DNA of 64,000 nt from Chlamydiota bacterium (GTDB lineage Bacteria > Auribacterota > Tritonobacteria > UBA1439). The position numbers were made by a program, and so were the translations under genes. The notes beneath the pieces were generated by a model, which did no database searches, was not told where the DNA came from, and was given only the letters and a program-made list of their open reading frames with translations. Positions 1-7,319 of this stretch are shown in pieces. The DNA lies in NCBI GenBank assembly GCA_012729785.1, contig JAAYCL010000008.1, positions 6,609 to 70,608 on the forward strand, written 5' to 3'. Every line of letters begins with the position of its first letter. The first letter of the stretch is position 1.

Positions 1-190
1 GCGAATCCATCGGGTCGACCGCGACCGCGCGGAGCCCCTTCTCCTCGGTGCCCGCGGAGAGGTTCGCCCACTCGCTCCCGTACGCCGCGACGCGAAGCGC
101 CGCGCCGGCGAGGCAGACGGTTACGGCAAGCGCGGCCGCGAGGTGACGCGGTGCCAACGGAACGCCCCGGCGACGCAATGCGATCTTCAT
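1..190 (-). CDS. Secreted protein, N-terminal fragment cut by the window edge (possible beta-propeller)
   Basis: Only the first 63 or so codons are inside the window. The ATG at 190 follows a strong ribosome binding site (AAAGGAGGGG) about 8 bases upstream. The protein opens with a basic stretch and a hydrophobic segment (AAALAVTVCLAGAAL), a likely Sec signal peptide. Soon after comes GLRAVAVDPMDS, a phrase seen in repeat units of BNR/sortilin-type beta-propeller proteins (xxAVAVDPxD), but one repeat is too little to settle the family. A candidate promoter lies upstream at 287-316. The function is unknown. Confidence 0.6.
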   Translation of the reverse strand, partial: MKIALRRRGVPLAPRHLAAALAVTVCLAGAALRVAAYGSEWANLSAGTEEKGLRAVAVDPMDS

Positions 191-286
191 CCTGGATACC
201 CCTCCTTTGAGCCCAGGTTCGATGCAGGGCCGGCGCCCGGACGCCCTCCGCACGGCGGTTCCCGCGCGCACAGTACAGGTTACGAT

Positions 287-316
287 ATGCTAACACCCCG
301 TTCGAAGAACTGTCAA
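287..316 (-). promoter_or_regulatory. Candidate sigma-70 promoter for the secreted-protein gene
   Basis: On the minus strand a perfect TTGACA (311-316) is followed after 18 bases by TAGCAT (287-292). This would give a leader of roughly 90 nt before the ATG at 190. The -35 box is convincing and the -10 box only fair. Confidence 0.4.
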
Positions 317-473
317 GCCGCCAGTGCGATTTTTTTCGCCGCGTGGTACGACCGGCCTGTGCGCAGTCTCTCAGATCCGCCTCTGGAACGTGTCACCTGA
401 TTGTAAAAACAATGTCGCCGCCTTCCCGGATCCCGTGCAAGCCCGAATGCCCTTTCGCTCCCCCGCCCCGCTC

Positions 474-482
474 TGGCATAAT
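474..482 (+). promoter_or_regulatory. Candidate extended -10 box close to the TMTC-like start codon
   Basis: TGGCATAAT fits an extended -10 element (TGnTATAAT). The start codon at 494 is only 11 bases downstream, so the mRNA would have a leader of about 5 nt or less. No good -35 box is visible. Confidence 0.4.
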
Positions 483-493
483 GAGGCGCCGTC

Positions 494-2881
494 ATGAACC
501 CTCGTGCGCGTCTCGTCGTTCTCGTTCCCTGCCTCGCCCTCCTCGCGGCGCTCGCCTTCGGCCGCGCGCTGGAGGCCCCGTTCTTCTGGGACGACGACGC
601 ACTCATCGTCACGAACCCGTGGCTGGGGACCCCGGGAGGGGTGCCGCGCTTCTTCCTCCCGGCGTTCTGGCGGGGCATCTCGTTCGCCGAGGACTACCGC
701 CCCGTCGAGATGCTCTCCTACAGCCTCGACCACGCCTTCTGGCGCACCAGGCCGGCCGGCTTCCACCTCACCAACCTCCTGGTGCACGTCTTCAACTGCG
801 CCGCCCTTGTAACCCTCGCCTGGCTCCTCTTCGAGAACGCCCACGCGGCGGCCCTCGCGGGCCTCCTCTTCGCCGTGCACCCGATGCACAGCGAACCGGT
901 GGTGTGGATCCAGAACCGTTCCGAACTCCTCGCCGCAGCCTTCTCGCTGGCCTGCATGTGCGCCTTCCTGCGCTGGGCGCGCGACACGCGGGGCGGGGCG
1001 GGACTCTACGCATGCGCGCTCGCCGCCTTCGCGCTCGCCCTCCTGTCGAAGGAGAACGCGGCGATCCTGCCGCTCCTCCTCGCCTCCCTGCTTGCCGTCG
1101 CCGTCCCCGCGCGGCGGGGCGCCTGGCGCGGTCTCGCGCCGTTTCTCGCGCTCGCCGTCCTGTTCGCGGCCGTCAAGCTCGGCCTCCTCTCCCACAGCCG
1201 CCCCTCCCCCGCCACCGCCCTCCTCGCGGGGGCGTACCCGCGCCTGACCGTGGTGGCCACGACGCTCGCCCTCTACCTCGGGATGCTCCTCTTCCCCGCC
1301 CGCTTCTGTCTCGACCGCCTCCTCAAGGTGCCGGTCCTCCCCCCCGAGGCGGCGCCGCTCCTGGCGCTCGCGGCGATCTCCCTCGTCTTCGCCGCCGCCT
1401 TCCGCGGCCTCGTCCGCCGGAGACCGTGGGGCGTTGCCCTCGCCCTCACCCTGCTGCCGCTCCTGCCGGCGTCCAATATCGTCTTCCTCTCCGGGCGCCC
1501 GCTCTCCGAGGGGCGGCTGTATCTCGCCTCCGCGGGCTTCTGTCTCGGGGCCGCTCTCTTCATCGACCGGGCGGCGCGACGCCCGGCCGCGCGCCGTCTC
1601 GCCGCGGCGCTCGCCGCCTCCCTCGCGGCGGCATGGTTCGTCGCCTCCGCCGCGCGGACCGGCTACTGGCTCGACGAGCGGGTGCTCTGGGAGCGGACGC
1701 TCGAGGCGTCGCCGTTCAGTTGGCGGACGAAGCTGTTCCTCTCCCGGATCTACTCCCGCGAGGGCCGCCCCGACGAGGCGATCGGCCTCATCAAGGGGAT
1801 CCTGCGCTACTCGGAGCCCAGGCCTTCGATGGCGTTCGTCGATCTCGGGCGGGCCTACGGCGCGCTGGGGTGGAGCGCGCGGGCGCGCGCCGCGTTCGAG
1901 CGGGCGGCTGCCGCCGGCCCCGACAACCCGGTCGCGCGGCTATGCCTCGGTGAGGCGTACCGCCTCGAGGGGAGGTTCGACGAGGCGCTCCGGGAGTTCG
2001 AGGCGGTCGGGCGTCTGCGTCCCGACAGCGGCAAAGGGCTTCTCCTCGCCGCAGGGGTGTTCAGCGCCCGGGGCGATCATGCGGCGGCTCTCGACGCGCT
2101 CCGGCGGGTCATCGCTCGGCATCCGGGCAGCGTCGAGGCGCTCGCGGCCGCCGCCGCGGCGCACGCGGCGCGCGGCGAGGACGCCGAGGCCGAGCGGCTC
2201 TTCACCGAGGCCCGTTCCCTCGACCCGTCCTCTCCGGCGCTCCTCAACAACCTCGGCCTCTTCCTCGAGCGACGGGGGCGCCTCGAGGAGGCCCTCGCCA
2301 TCTACAGGGAGGCCGCTGAAGCGGGCCCGGACCGCTGGGCCCCGCGCTACAACGCGGCGGTGATCCTCGAGGCGCAGGGGCGCCTCGCCGAGGCCGTGGT
2401 GGCCCTGATGCAGGCCGCGGCGCTTCGGCCCGGACACGCCGGCCTCCGGAAGGAGGTCGGCCGGCTGCTCGATCTGACGGGAAATACCCGGCTCGACCCG
2501 GGCGCGTGGGAGCGGATCGCAAACGCGCACGCGGCGCTGCTTCAGGCGCAGGGGATCTACTGCGCGCGCACCGGGGAGACGAAGGAGGCGATCGGATGCT
2601 TCGAGGCGCTCATCGCGCTCGACCCGCGAAACGGCGAGGCGCGGGCCAATCTCGCGCGCACGCTCGCCGAGCGCGGCGAGCACCGGCGGGCGCTGGAGGA
2701 GTACCGGGCCGCGGCGCGGCTCCTGCCGGATTCCGCGGCGATCCAGGCGGGGATGGGGGCGTGCTATGCCGAGATCGGGATGCGCGGGGAGGCGGAGGCG
2801 GCGTGGGCCCGGGCCCTGCGGCTCGATCCGCACGCCAGGGAGCCCCGGAGGAACCTGTCACGCCTCAGGCGCCTCCGCTGA
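494..2881 (+). CDS. TMTC-like membrane protein with C-terminal TPR repeats
   Basis: This 795-residue protein has about ten hydrophobic segments in residues 5-390 and TPR repeats from about 405 to the end. The N-terminal half resembles the TMTC/DUF1736 group: FFWDDDALI near residue 30 (acidic loop after the first membrane span, as in GT-C glycosyltransferases), YRPVEMLSYSLDH, VHPMHSEPVVWIQNRSELL near 130, and LLSKENAAILP. Eukaryotic TMTC proteins are O-mannosyltransferases. Bacterial homologues are poorly studied, so transfer of a lipid-linked sugar at the membrane is inference. It stands alone on the plus strand and converges with the next gene, 8 bases away. The start has little ribosome-binding sequence. 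Confidence 0.75.
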   Translation: MNPRARLVVLVPCLALLAALAFGRALEAPFFWDDDALIVTNPWLGTPGGVPRFFLPAFWRGISFAEDYRPVEMLSYSLDHAFWRTRPAGFHLTNLLVHVFNCAALVTLAWLLFENAHAAALAGLLFAVHPMHSEPVVWIQNRSELLAAAFSLACMCAFLRWARDTRGGAGLYACALAAFALALLSKENAAILPLLLASLLAVAVPARRGAWRGLAPFLALAVLFAAVKLGLLSHSRPSPATALLAGAYPRLTVVATTLALYLGMLLFPARFCLDRLLKVPVLPPEAAPLLALAAISLVFAAAFRGLVRRRPWGVALALTLLPLLPASNIVFLSGRPLSEGRLYLASAGFCLGAALFIDRAARRPAARRLAAALAASLAAAWFVASAARTGYWLDERVLWERTLEASPFSWRTKLFLSRIYSREGRPDEAIGLIKGILRYSEPRPSMAFVDLGRAYGALGWSARARAAFERAAAAGPDNPVARLCLGEAYRLEGRFDEALREFEAVGRLRPDSGKGLLLAAGVFSARGDHAAALDALRRVIARHPGSVEALAAAAAAHAARGEDAEAERLFTEARSLDPSSPALLNNLGLFLERRGRLEEALAIYREAAEAGPDRWAPRYNAAVILEAQGRLAEAVVALMQAAALRPGHAGLRKEVGRLLDLTGNTRLDPGAWERIANAHAALLQAQGIYCARTGETKEAIGCFEALIALDPRNGEARANLARTLAERGEHRRALEEYRAAARLLPDSAAIQAGMGACYAEIGMRGEAEAAWARALRLDPHAREPRRNLSRLRRLR

Positions 2882-2889
2882 CGGGGGGG

Positions 2890-3315
2890 TCACTTGACGA
2901 CATCGAGGAGCATCGACTCGATCTCCTTGATGAGATCCTCGTTCTTCTTGACCCGCGCCTGGACGTCCGTATCGATCTGGACGATCCTCACGATCCCCTG
3001 GGCGATCCCGCGCTGGAGTTGCAGCGCCTCGGCCTGCTGCTTCTGCATCTCCGGGATCTGACGGAGGATCTCCACCGTGAGCCGGTCCTTCTCGGCGCTG
3101 CAGGCATCGATCTTGGGCTGCGCCGCCCCCGCCGCGCGGAGCGCGTAGAGGGCCTCCGTGTAGTTCTTGAGGGCGCTGATCCTGTCGCCGGACACCTTCG
3201 CCTTCTCGGCCGCCGCCATCAGGGCGCCGGCGTCCGCCGCCTCCGCGGCGTGCACCCGCGCCGCGCAGAGGCAGAGCGCCGCTGCGATTGCCGCTCCCGC
3301 ACCGCACACCTTCAC
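2890..3315 (-). CDS. Small exported protein of unknown function, last gene of its operon
   Basis: I chose the GTG at 3315 because AAGGAGG lies 5 bases upstream and a clean signal peptide follows (MKVCGAGAAIAAALCLCAARVHA). An ATG at 3351 in the same frame overlaps the preceding gene's stop by 4 bases and is the alternative. The mature part of about 115 residues is helical and charged, with a TPR-like stretch (AEKAKVSGDRISALKNYTEALYAL) followed by a probable coiled coil. No family is recognised. Coupling to the calcium-repeat gene upstream suggests a shared envelope role. Confidence 0.7.
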   Translation of the reverse strand: MKVCGAGAAIAAALCLCAARVHAAEAADAGALMAAAEKAKVSGDRISALKNYTEALYALRAAGAAQPKIDACSAEKDRLTVEILRQIPEMQKQQAEALQLQRGIAQGIVRIVQIDTDVQARVKKNEDLIKEIESMLLDVVK

Positions 3316-3347
3316 CGCCGCCTCCTTCCCGTCTTTCGCGCCGCCGT

Positions 3348-4286
3348 TCATTCCTCCTCGAACCCGGGATCGTTCGGATCGTTCGGATCGTACCCGAGCT
3401 CGACCTCGTCGCCGTCGTCCCAGTTGTCGCCGTCCGTGTCGGGGTCGATCGGATCGGTGTCGTGGTCGTTGACCTCCTGGCCGTCGAGCAGTCCGTCGTT
3501 GTCCGAATCAGGGTCATTCAAGTCGGTGCCGAGCTCGAGCTCCTCGAGATCGAGCAGGCCGTCGTCGTCGGTATCGAGTTCCAACGCCTGTTCCTCGATC
3601 ACGCCGGACAAGTCCGCGGACTCCGGGGCGAGGGCGTCCAGATCGTTCAGATCAACTTCGAGATCGAGCCCCTCCAGACCAGACAGGTCGTCGATGTCCA
3701 GGCCCAGCGTCTCGTCCCACTCTTCGCTCTCGAAGGGCCATGCCGCCAACTCCGAGGCGGAGGCGGACCGGCCGTCCTCGGCGCGCCGAATGTCTGCAAG
3801 CGTGACGGGAGCGTCCCTGTCCAATTCGAGGATCCTCCGCGCGTGCTCGATCCGGTTGAAGTCGCGCGCAGACCCCTCGATCTCCTTAAGCTTCTTCTTC
3901 TCCCACTCCATCTGCGTTGCCAGCGCGACCTTCCTCCCGTCCAGCTCGGCGAGATCCTCCGCAACCCCCCGCATCTCCACGATCATCATCTCGAACGATC
4001 CCAGGTCGGCGACGGGAGCCGTGCGCAACGAGCGCGTAACCTCGCCGAGTTGCGAAAGAACTATCTTCCGGTTCCAGTCGGGGAAGTCGCGGCTGATCTT
4101 CTGGAGCAGTCTCCTCGCCTCGTCCCATTTCGACGCCGCGAGCTCGGCGTTGCCCCGGTAGTCGGCCATCTTGGCCTCCCGGACAAGGCGGTACGCGTGG
4201 CGGTACCCCTGCTCCGGGCCAACGACCGCCCCGGCAGCCGAGGCGGCGAGCGCCAGCGCCGCGGCGGCGCAGATCCACATCTTCAT
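3348..4286 (-). CDS. Exported protein with C-terminal thrombospondin type 3-like calcium repeats
   Basis: The ATG at 4286 has a strong ribosome binding site (AGGGAGGGG) and is followed by a signal peptide (MKMWICAAAALALAASAAGA), giving 312 residues. Residues 20-180 are mostly helical and charged. Residues 238-312 hold acidic repeats of the type DxDxDG (DTDDDGLLD, DSDNDGLLD, DTDGDNWDDGDE), typical of thrombospondin type 3 or dockerin-like calcium loops, ending in GFEEE. A calcium-stiffened cell-surface stalk is plausible. It lies downstream of a TPR gene and its stop is close to or overlaps the next gene's start. Confidence 0.75.
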   Translation of the reverse strand: MKMWICAAAALALAASAAGAVVGPEQGYRHAYRLVREAKMADYRGNAELAASKWDEARRLLQKISRDFPDWNRKIVLSQLGEVTRSLRTAPVADLGSFEMMIVEMRGVAEDLAELDGRKVALATQMEWEKKKLKEIEGSARDFNRIEHARRILELDRDAPVTLADIRRAEDGRSASASELAAWPFESEEWDETLGLDIDDLSGLEGLDLEVDLNDLDALAPESADLSGVIEEQALELDTDDDGLLDLEELELGTDLNDPDSDNDGLLDGQEVNDHDTDPIDPDTDGDNWDDGDEVELGYDPNDPNDPGFEEE

Positions 4287-4323
4287 CGGCGATCCCCTCC
4301 CTGGCCATGCCCGGTCAGACAAT

Positions 4324-5667
4324 TCACGCGCCCAGGCGCGCCTTCGCCTCGGCGCGCCGGCGGCGGTGGAACGCGGCAGGCACCTTCTGGCCGAGCCGCG
4401 CATAGGCGCGGGCGAGCACCGCGTGGGCACGGAGGATATCCGCGCCGAAGCGCCGCGGGGCGTCGCGCAACACCCCCTCCGCGATCTCCACGGCCCTGCG
4501 GCAGTCCGGGTCGCGAAGGGAGAGCTCGGCGAGCGCGACCCGGGCGCGGGCGTTGCCGGGGTACAGATCGAGGATGCGCTCGAGTATCCCCCTCCCCTCG
4601 TCCAGCGCCCCGGTGCTGATCTTGAGCTCGGCGATCCGTATCAGTCCCCCGAAGACGTCGCGGGACTGCTGGAGCGCTCCCTGCATCTCCTTGTGGAGGC
4701 GCGCGCGGGCCGGCTCGCGGAGCGCCCGATAGGCGTGCGTGAGGATCCGGTGGCAGCGCACCTGTTCCCAGATGTAGTAGAACGGCGTCCGGGAGAGCGC
4801 CTGCTCGCCGAGGCGCGCCGCCTCATCCGGGCGGCCCTCCAGAAACTCGATCTCGGCGCGGCAGAGTGTCACCCGGGAGTTGCCGGGCCAGCGCCGGTCC
4901 ATCTCCTCCAGGACGCGGCGCGCCTCGACGAGCCGGTTCTGCCGGATGCGCAGCTCCGCGATATGCACAAGGGCCTGAAAATCGTTCGGTTTTTCGCGCA
5001 GCAGCTCCGAGAACTCGTACTCCGCGAGCTCGTAGTTTTCGTTCTCCATGAGGGCGATCCCGAGCCAGGTCCGCGTCTCGCGGTCGCCCTTGTCCTCGGC
5101 GAGGGCGCTTCCGAACTGCTCGATGGCCCCCACGTAGCGCTTCTGCAGCAGGTAGAACTTGCCGAGCTCCCTCCCGAGGCGCGCGGTGAATCCGTACTCC
5201 CGTATCTCCCGCTTCAGGCAGGAGACGGCCCTGGAGAGGTCGCCGAGGCGCCAGTAGATGCCGGTCATCCGCTTCAGGCCCTTCCTCCTGAGCGGATTGT
5301 CCGGCGCCATCCCCTCGTAGAGGGCCAGCGCGCGGCGCGGCTGCCCCGAACGGAGGTAGAGCTTCTCGAGCTCCTTGTAGAACGGGTAGTCGGCGGGATA
5401 GCGACGCAGGAGCCCCCGGTAGGCGGCGACCGCGATGCGCACGTTGCCCGCTTCGGCACAGGCGGAGGCGAGGGCGTGCGCGGGGACCCGGATCTCCGCG
5501 GTCTTCTCCGAGAAGAGTCGATAGGCGCTGAGGGCGCCGTCGAAATCACCCCCCGCCACGCAACGCCGGATGAGGCGCGCGCAGGAGGATGCGGAGAGGG
5601 AGGCACGGCGGGGAGGCCGTGTGCGCCCCACCGGGGGGCGCCGTCGAGAAGCTTTCCTGTCGCTCAT
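4324..5667 (-). CDS. TPR-repeat protein
   Basis: 447 residues. A basic, arginine-rich N-terminus (residues 1-30) is followed by about ten TPR-type helical pairs, for example LASACAEAGNVRIAVAAYRGLLRRYP and LGIALMENENYELAEYEFSELL. There is no signal peptide or clear membrane segment, so it is probably cytoplasmic or membrane-associated. The ribosome binding site is weak. TPR proteins act as scaffolds and no enzyme domain is visible. It sits in a row of genes between an upstream lipoprotein and a downstream calcium-repeat protein. Confidence 0.75.
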   Translation of the reverse strand: MSDRKASRRRPPVGRTRPPRRASLSASSCARLIRRCVAGGDFDGALSAYRLFSEKTAEIRVPAHALASACAEAGNVRIAVAAYRGLLRRYPADYPFYKELEKLYLRSGQPRRALALYEGMAPDNPLRRKGLKRMTGIYWRLGDLSRAVSCLKREIREYGFTARLGRELGKFYLLQKRYVGAIEQFGSALAEDKGDRETRTWLGIALMENENYELAEYEFSELLREKPNDFQALVHIAELRIRQNRLVEARRVLEEMDRRWPGNSRVTLCRAEIEFLEGRPDEAARLGEQALSRTPFYYIWEQVRCHRILTHAYRALREPARARLHKEMQGALQQSRDVFGGLIRIAELKISTGALDEGRGILERILDLYPGNARARVALAELSLRDPDCRRAVEIAEGVLRDAPRRFGADILRAHAVLARAYARLGQKVPAAFHRRRRAEAKARLGA

Positions 5668-5760
5668 CCCGTTTTCCCCGCGCTCGACAAACGACGGAGC
5701 CGACCGGAGCGTGGAACGCGGCTGCGACGCAGAGAGATCCCCCCCGTGAGAACCCTTTCC

Positions 5761-6273
5761 CTAGCGCCAGGTCATCTCGGGCTGGGCCGCGGACGCCGCC
5801 GCGCGCGCCGCCTCGGCGGCCGCCTCGGCGGCGATGGCGCCGCCCACGCCGCGGGGGGCGCCGGCGTCTATCGCGCGGGTCCCGGAGGAAATCGCGGCGT
5901 CTGCGGCCGCGGACGCCTCGCCGGCGATGACGCCGCCCACGCCGCGGGAGGCGCCGGCGTCTATCGCGCGGGTCCCGGAAGAGATCGCGGCGTCCGCGGA
6001 CAGGTACCGGCCCCCCGCGTCGGCGGTGTCAAGAACAGTGGCGGTCTCGTACTCGGAGGGCGGGTCCACCGGCTGGACGCCGTAGTCGAACATGCTCTCG
6101 AGCATCTGGAGGCTGAACTGCGGGATATCGTCGAAGATCCCGCCTTTGGCGAAGTTCCACTTCCCTCGCCTGTACAGGTACGGATCGTCGGCCCGATACC
6201 CTCTCCTGGTCCCGCACGACGCAAGCAGGCACACGAGAAGCATTCCCACCACCACCGCAGCAGTCGGTTTCAC
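5761..6273 (-). CDS. Lipoprotein with a 31-residue internal duplication
   Basis: The GTG at 6273 is preceded by GGAGGT at proper spacing and is followed by a lipoprotein signal ending in LLASC, with Cys20 as the likely lipidated residue. An ATG at 6300 is the alternative start. The mature part (150 residues) has a tyrosine-rich segment (RADDPYLYRRGKWNF), then two near-identical blocks of about 23 residues (DAAISSGTRAIDAGAxRGVGG) spaced 31 residues apart, and an alanine-rich tail. No family is recognised. A promoter with an extended -10 box lies at 6313-6321. Confidence 0.7.
   Translation of the reverse strand: MKPTAAVVVGMLLVCLLASCGTRRGYRADDPYLYRRGKWNFAKGGIFDDIPQFSLQMLESMFDYGVQPVDPPSEYETATVLDTADAGGRYLSADAAISSGTRAIDAGASRGVGGVIAGEASAAADAAISSGTRAIDAGAPRGVGGAIAAEAAAEAARAAASAAQPEMTWR
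5833..5994 (-). repeat. Imperfect 93-base tandem duplication inside the lipoprotein gene
   Basis: The 69-base segment 5833-5901 recurs at 5926-5994 with only a few substitutions, a period of 93 bases (31 codons, frame kept). It encodes the repeated block containing AISSGTRAIDAGA. The near identity suggests a recent duplication or ongoing homogenisation. Confidence 0.85.
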
Positions 6274-6312
6274 CAGCGCACCTCCATCGGATTGTCGCAC
6301 GCCTTTCGATAC

Positions 6313-6321
6313 AGTATAGCA
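6313..6321 (-). promoter_or_regulatory. Extended -10 promoter element for the lipoprotein gene
   Basis: On the minus strand TGCTATACT is a near-perfect extended -10 element. A TTGACG lies 14 bases further upstream at 6333-6338, which is short for a -35 box but may help. The leader to the GTG at 6273 would be about 33 nt. The promoter overlaps the 3' end of ispH. Confidence 0.55.
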
Positions 6322-6334
6322 CCTCTCGGCCCCG

Positions 6335-7261
6335 TCAACACAGATTTTTCCCCGGGTGGGGATTGTCGGGTTTCTCGGAGGCGCAGGACGGACCGGAACA
6401 GCCGGGCGCGGCGGGGGGGGCGGACGCGAAACGATGGAGGCGCAACCATTTCTCCACGCGCTCGATGGACCAGGGGGGGGTGCTCGCGCCCGCCACGATA
6501 CCGATTCGTTGGGCCTCGGCGAAATCCCTTGCGCAGAGATCCTTTTCAGACTCGGCGTGGATGACCTTCACCCCCGCGGCCCCGACGATCGTGGCGAGGC
6601 GCGCGGTGTTGGCGCTGTTTTTCCCCCCGACGACGATCACCGCGTCCGCCTGCCGGGCGATGTCGAGCGCCTCCGCCTGCCGCTCCTTGGTCGAGCGGCA
6701 GATCGTGTCGCAGACCACGCACTCCGCGGCGCACAGGCGAATGCGTTCCGCCAGTTCGCGGAACAGTTGCGCGTCCTGCGTGGTCTGGGCCACGACGCAG
6801 ACCCTGGCGCCGGGCGGCAGTGTATCGACGTCTCTCTGCGAGCCGACAACGCGCCCGCCTCCTTCGCTGAAGCCGAGCAGCCCCTCGACCTCGGCATGCC
6901 CGCGGTCGCCGACGATGGCGATCTCGTACCCGTCCCTCGCGTACCGGCGCACGATCGCCTGGACCTTGGCGACATCCGGACAGGTCGCGTCGAAGAGCGG
7001 GAGACCGATCCGCTTCAGCTCCTCCCGGCGCCTCGGGGAGACGCCGTGCGCCCGGATGACGATGAGGCCGCTCCCCGGCGACTCGCCGTCCTTCAAGGCG
7101 CGGATCCGCTCGCGCGCGAGCGTCTCGACGATCCCGGGGTTGTGGATCAGCGGGCCGTCGGTGTAGATCGGTCCGCGGCCCTCCGCCGCGAGGCGCCGGA
7201 CGAGATCGAGGGCGCGCTTCACCCCCATGCAGAACCCCGCGTTCCGTGCGACGCGTATCAT
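6335..7261 (-). CDS. ispH: 4-hydroxy-3-methylbut-2-enyl diphosphate reductase
   Basis: IspH is the last enzyme of the MEP pathway, reducing HMBPP to IPP and DMAPP in the cytoplasm with a 4Fe-4S cluster. The three cluster cysteines are present in GFCMGV (Cys12), DATCPDV and ICRSTKERQ. Substrate-binding motifs PLIHNPG, VIRAHGV, GDRGHAEVEG, VAQTTQ, GGKNSANT and GASTPPW follow in the usual order. The ATG at 7261 follows a G-rich ribosome binding site and gives 308 residues. The C-terminus has a tail of about 25 residues with three extra cysteines (PGCSGPSC...NLC) that I do not associate with the family core. It lies just downstream of the ABC exporter genes. Confidence 0.95.
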   Translation of the reverse strand: MIRVARNAGFCMGVKRALDLVRRLAAEGRGPIYTDGPLIHNPGIVETLARERIRALKDGESPGSGLIVIRAHGVSPRRREELKRIGLPLFDATCPDVAKVQAIVRRYARDGYEIAIVGDRGHAEVEGLLGFSEGGGRVVGSQRDVDTLPPGARVCVVAQTTQDAQLFRELAERIRLCAAECVVCDTICRSTKERQAEALDIARQADAVIVVGGKNSANTARLATIVGAAGVKVIHAESEKDLCARDFAEAQRIGIVAGASTPPWSIERVEKWLRLHRFASAPPAAPGCSGPSCASEKPDNPHPGKNLC

Positions 7262-7319
7262 ACCCCCCCTCCCGTCCCGACGATTCCCGGGCTCCTGCGC
7301 GCCCGCCGCCGCTCCCGCA

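Larger units (their letters stand above)
191..493. other. Divergent intergenic region without a gene
   Basis: This 303-base gap separates the secreted-protein fragment on the minus strand from the TMTC-like gene on the plus strand. It is less G+C-rich than its surroundings between 270 and 330. It carries a candidate sigma-70 promoter for each side and a short inverted repeat, TTGT-AAAAA-ACAA, near 400. No conserved reading frame is visible; the frames that cross it are arginine- and proline-rich shadows. Confidence 0.5.
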
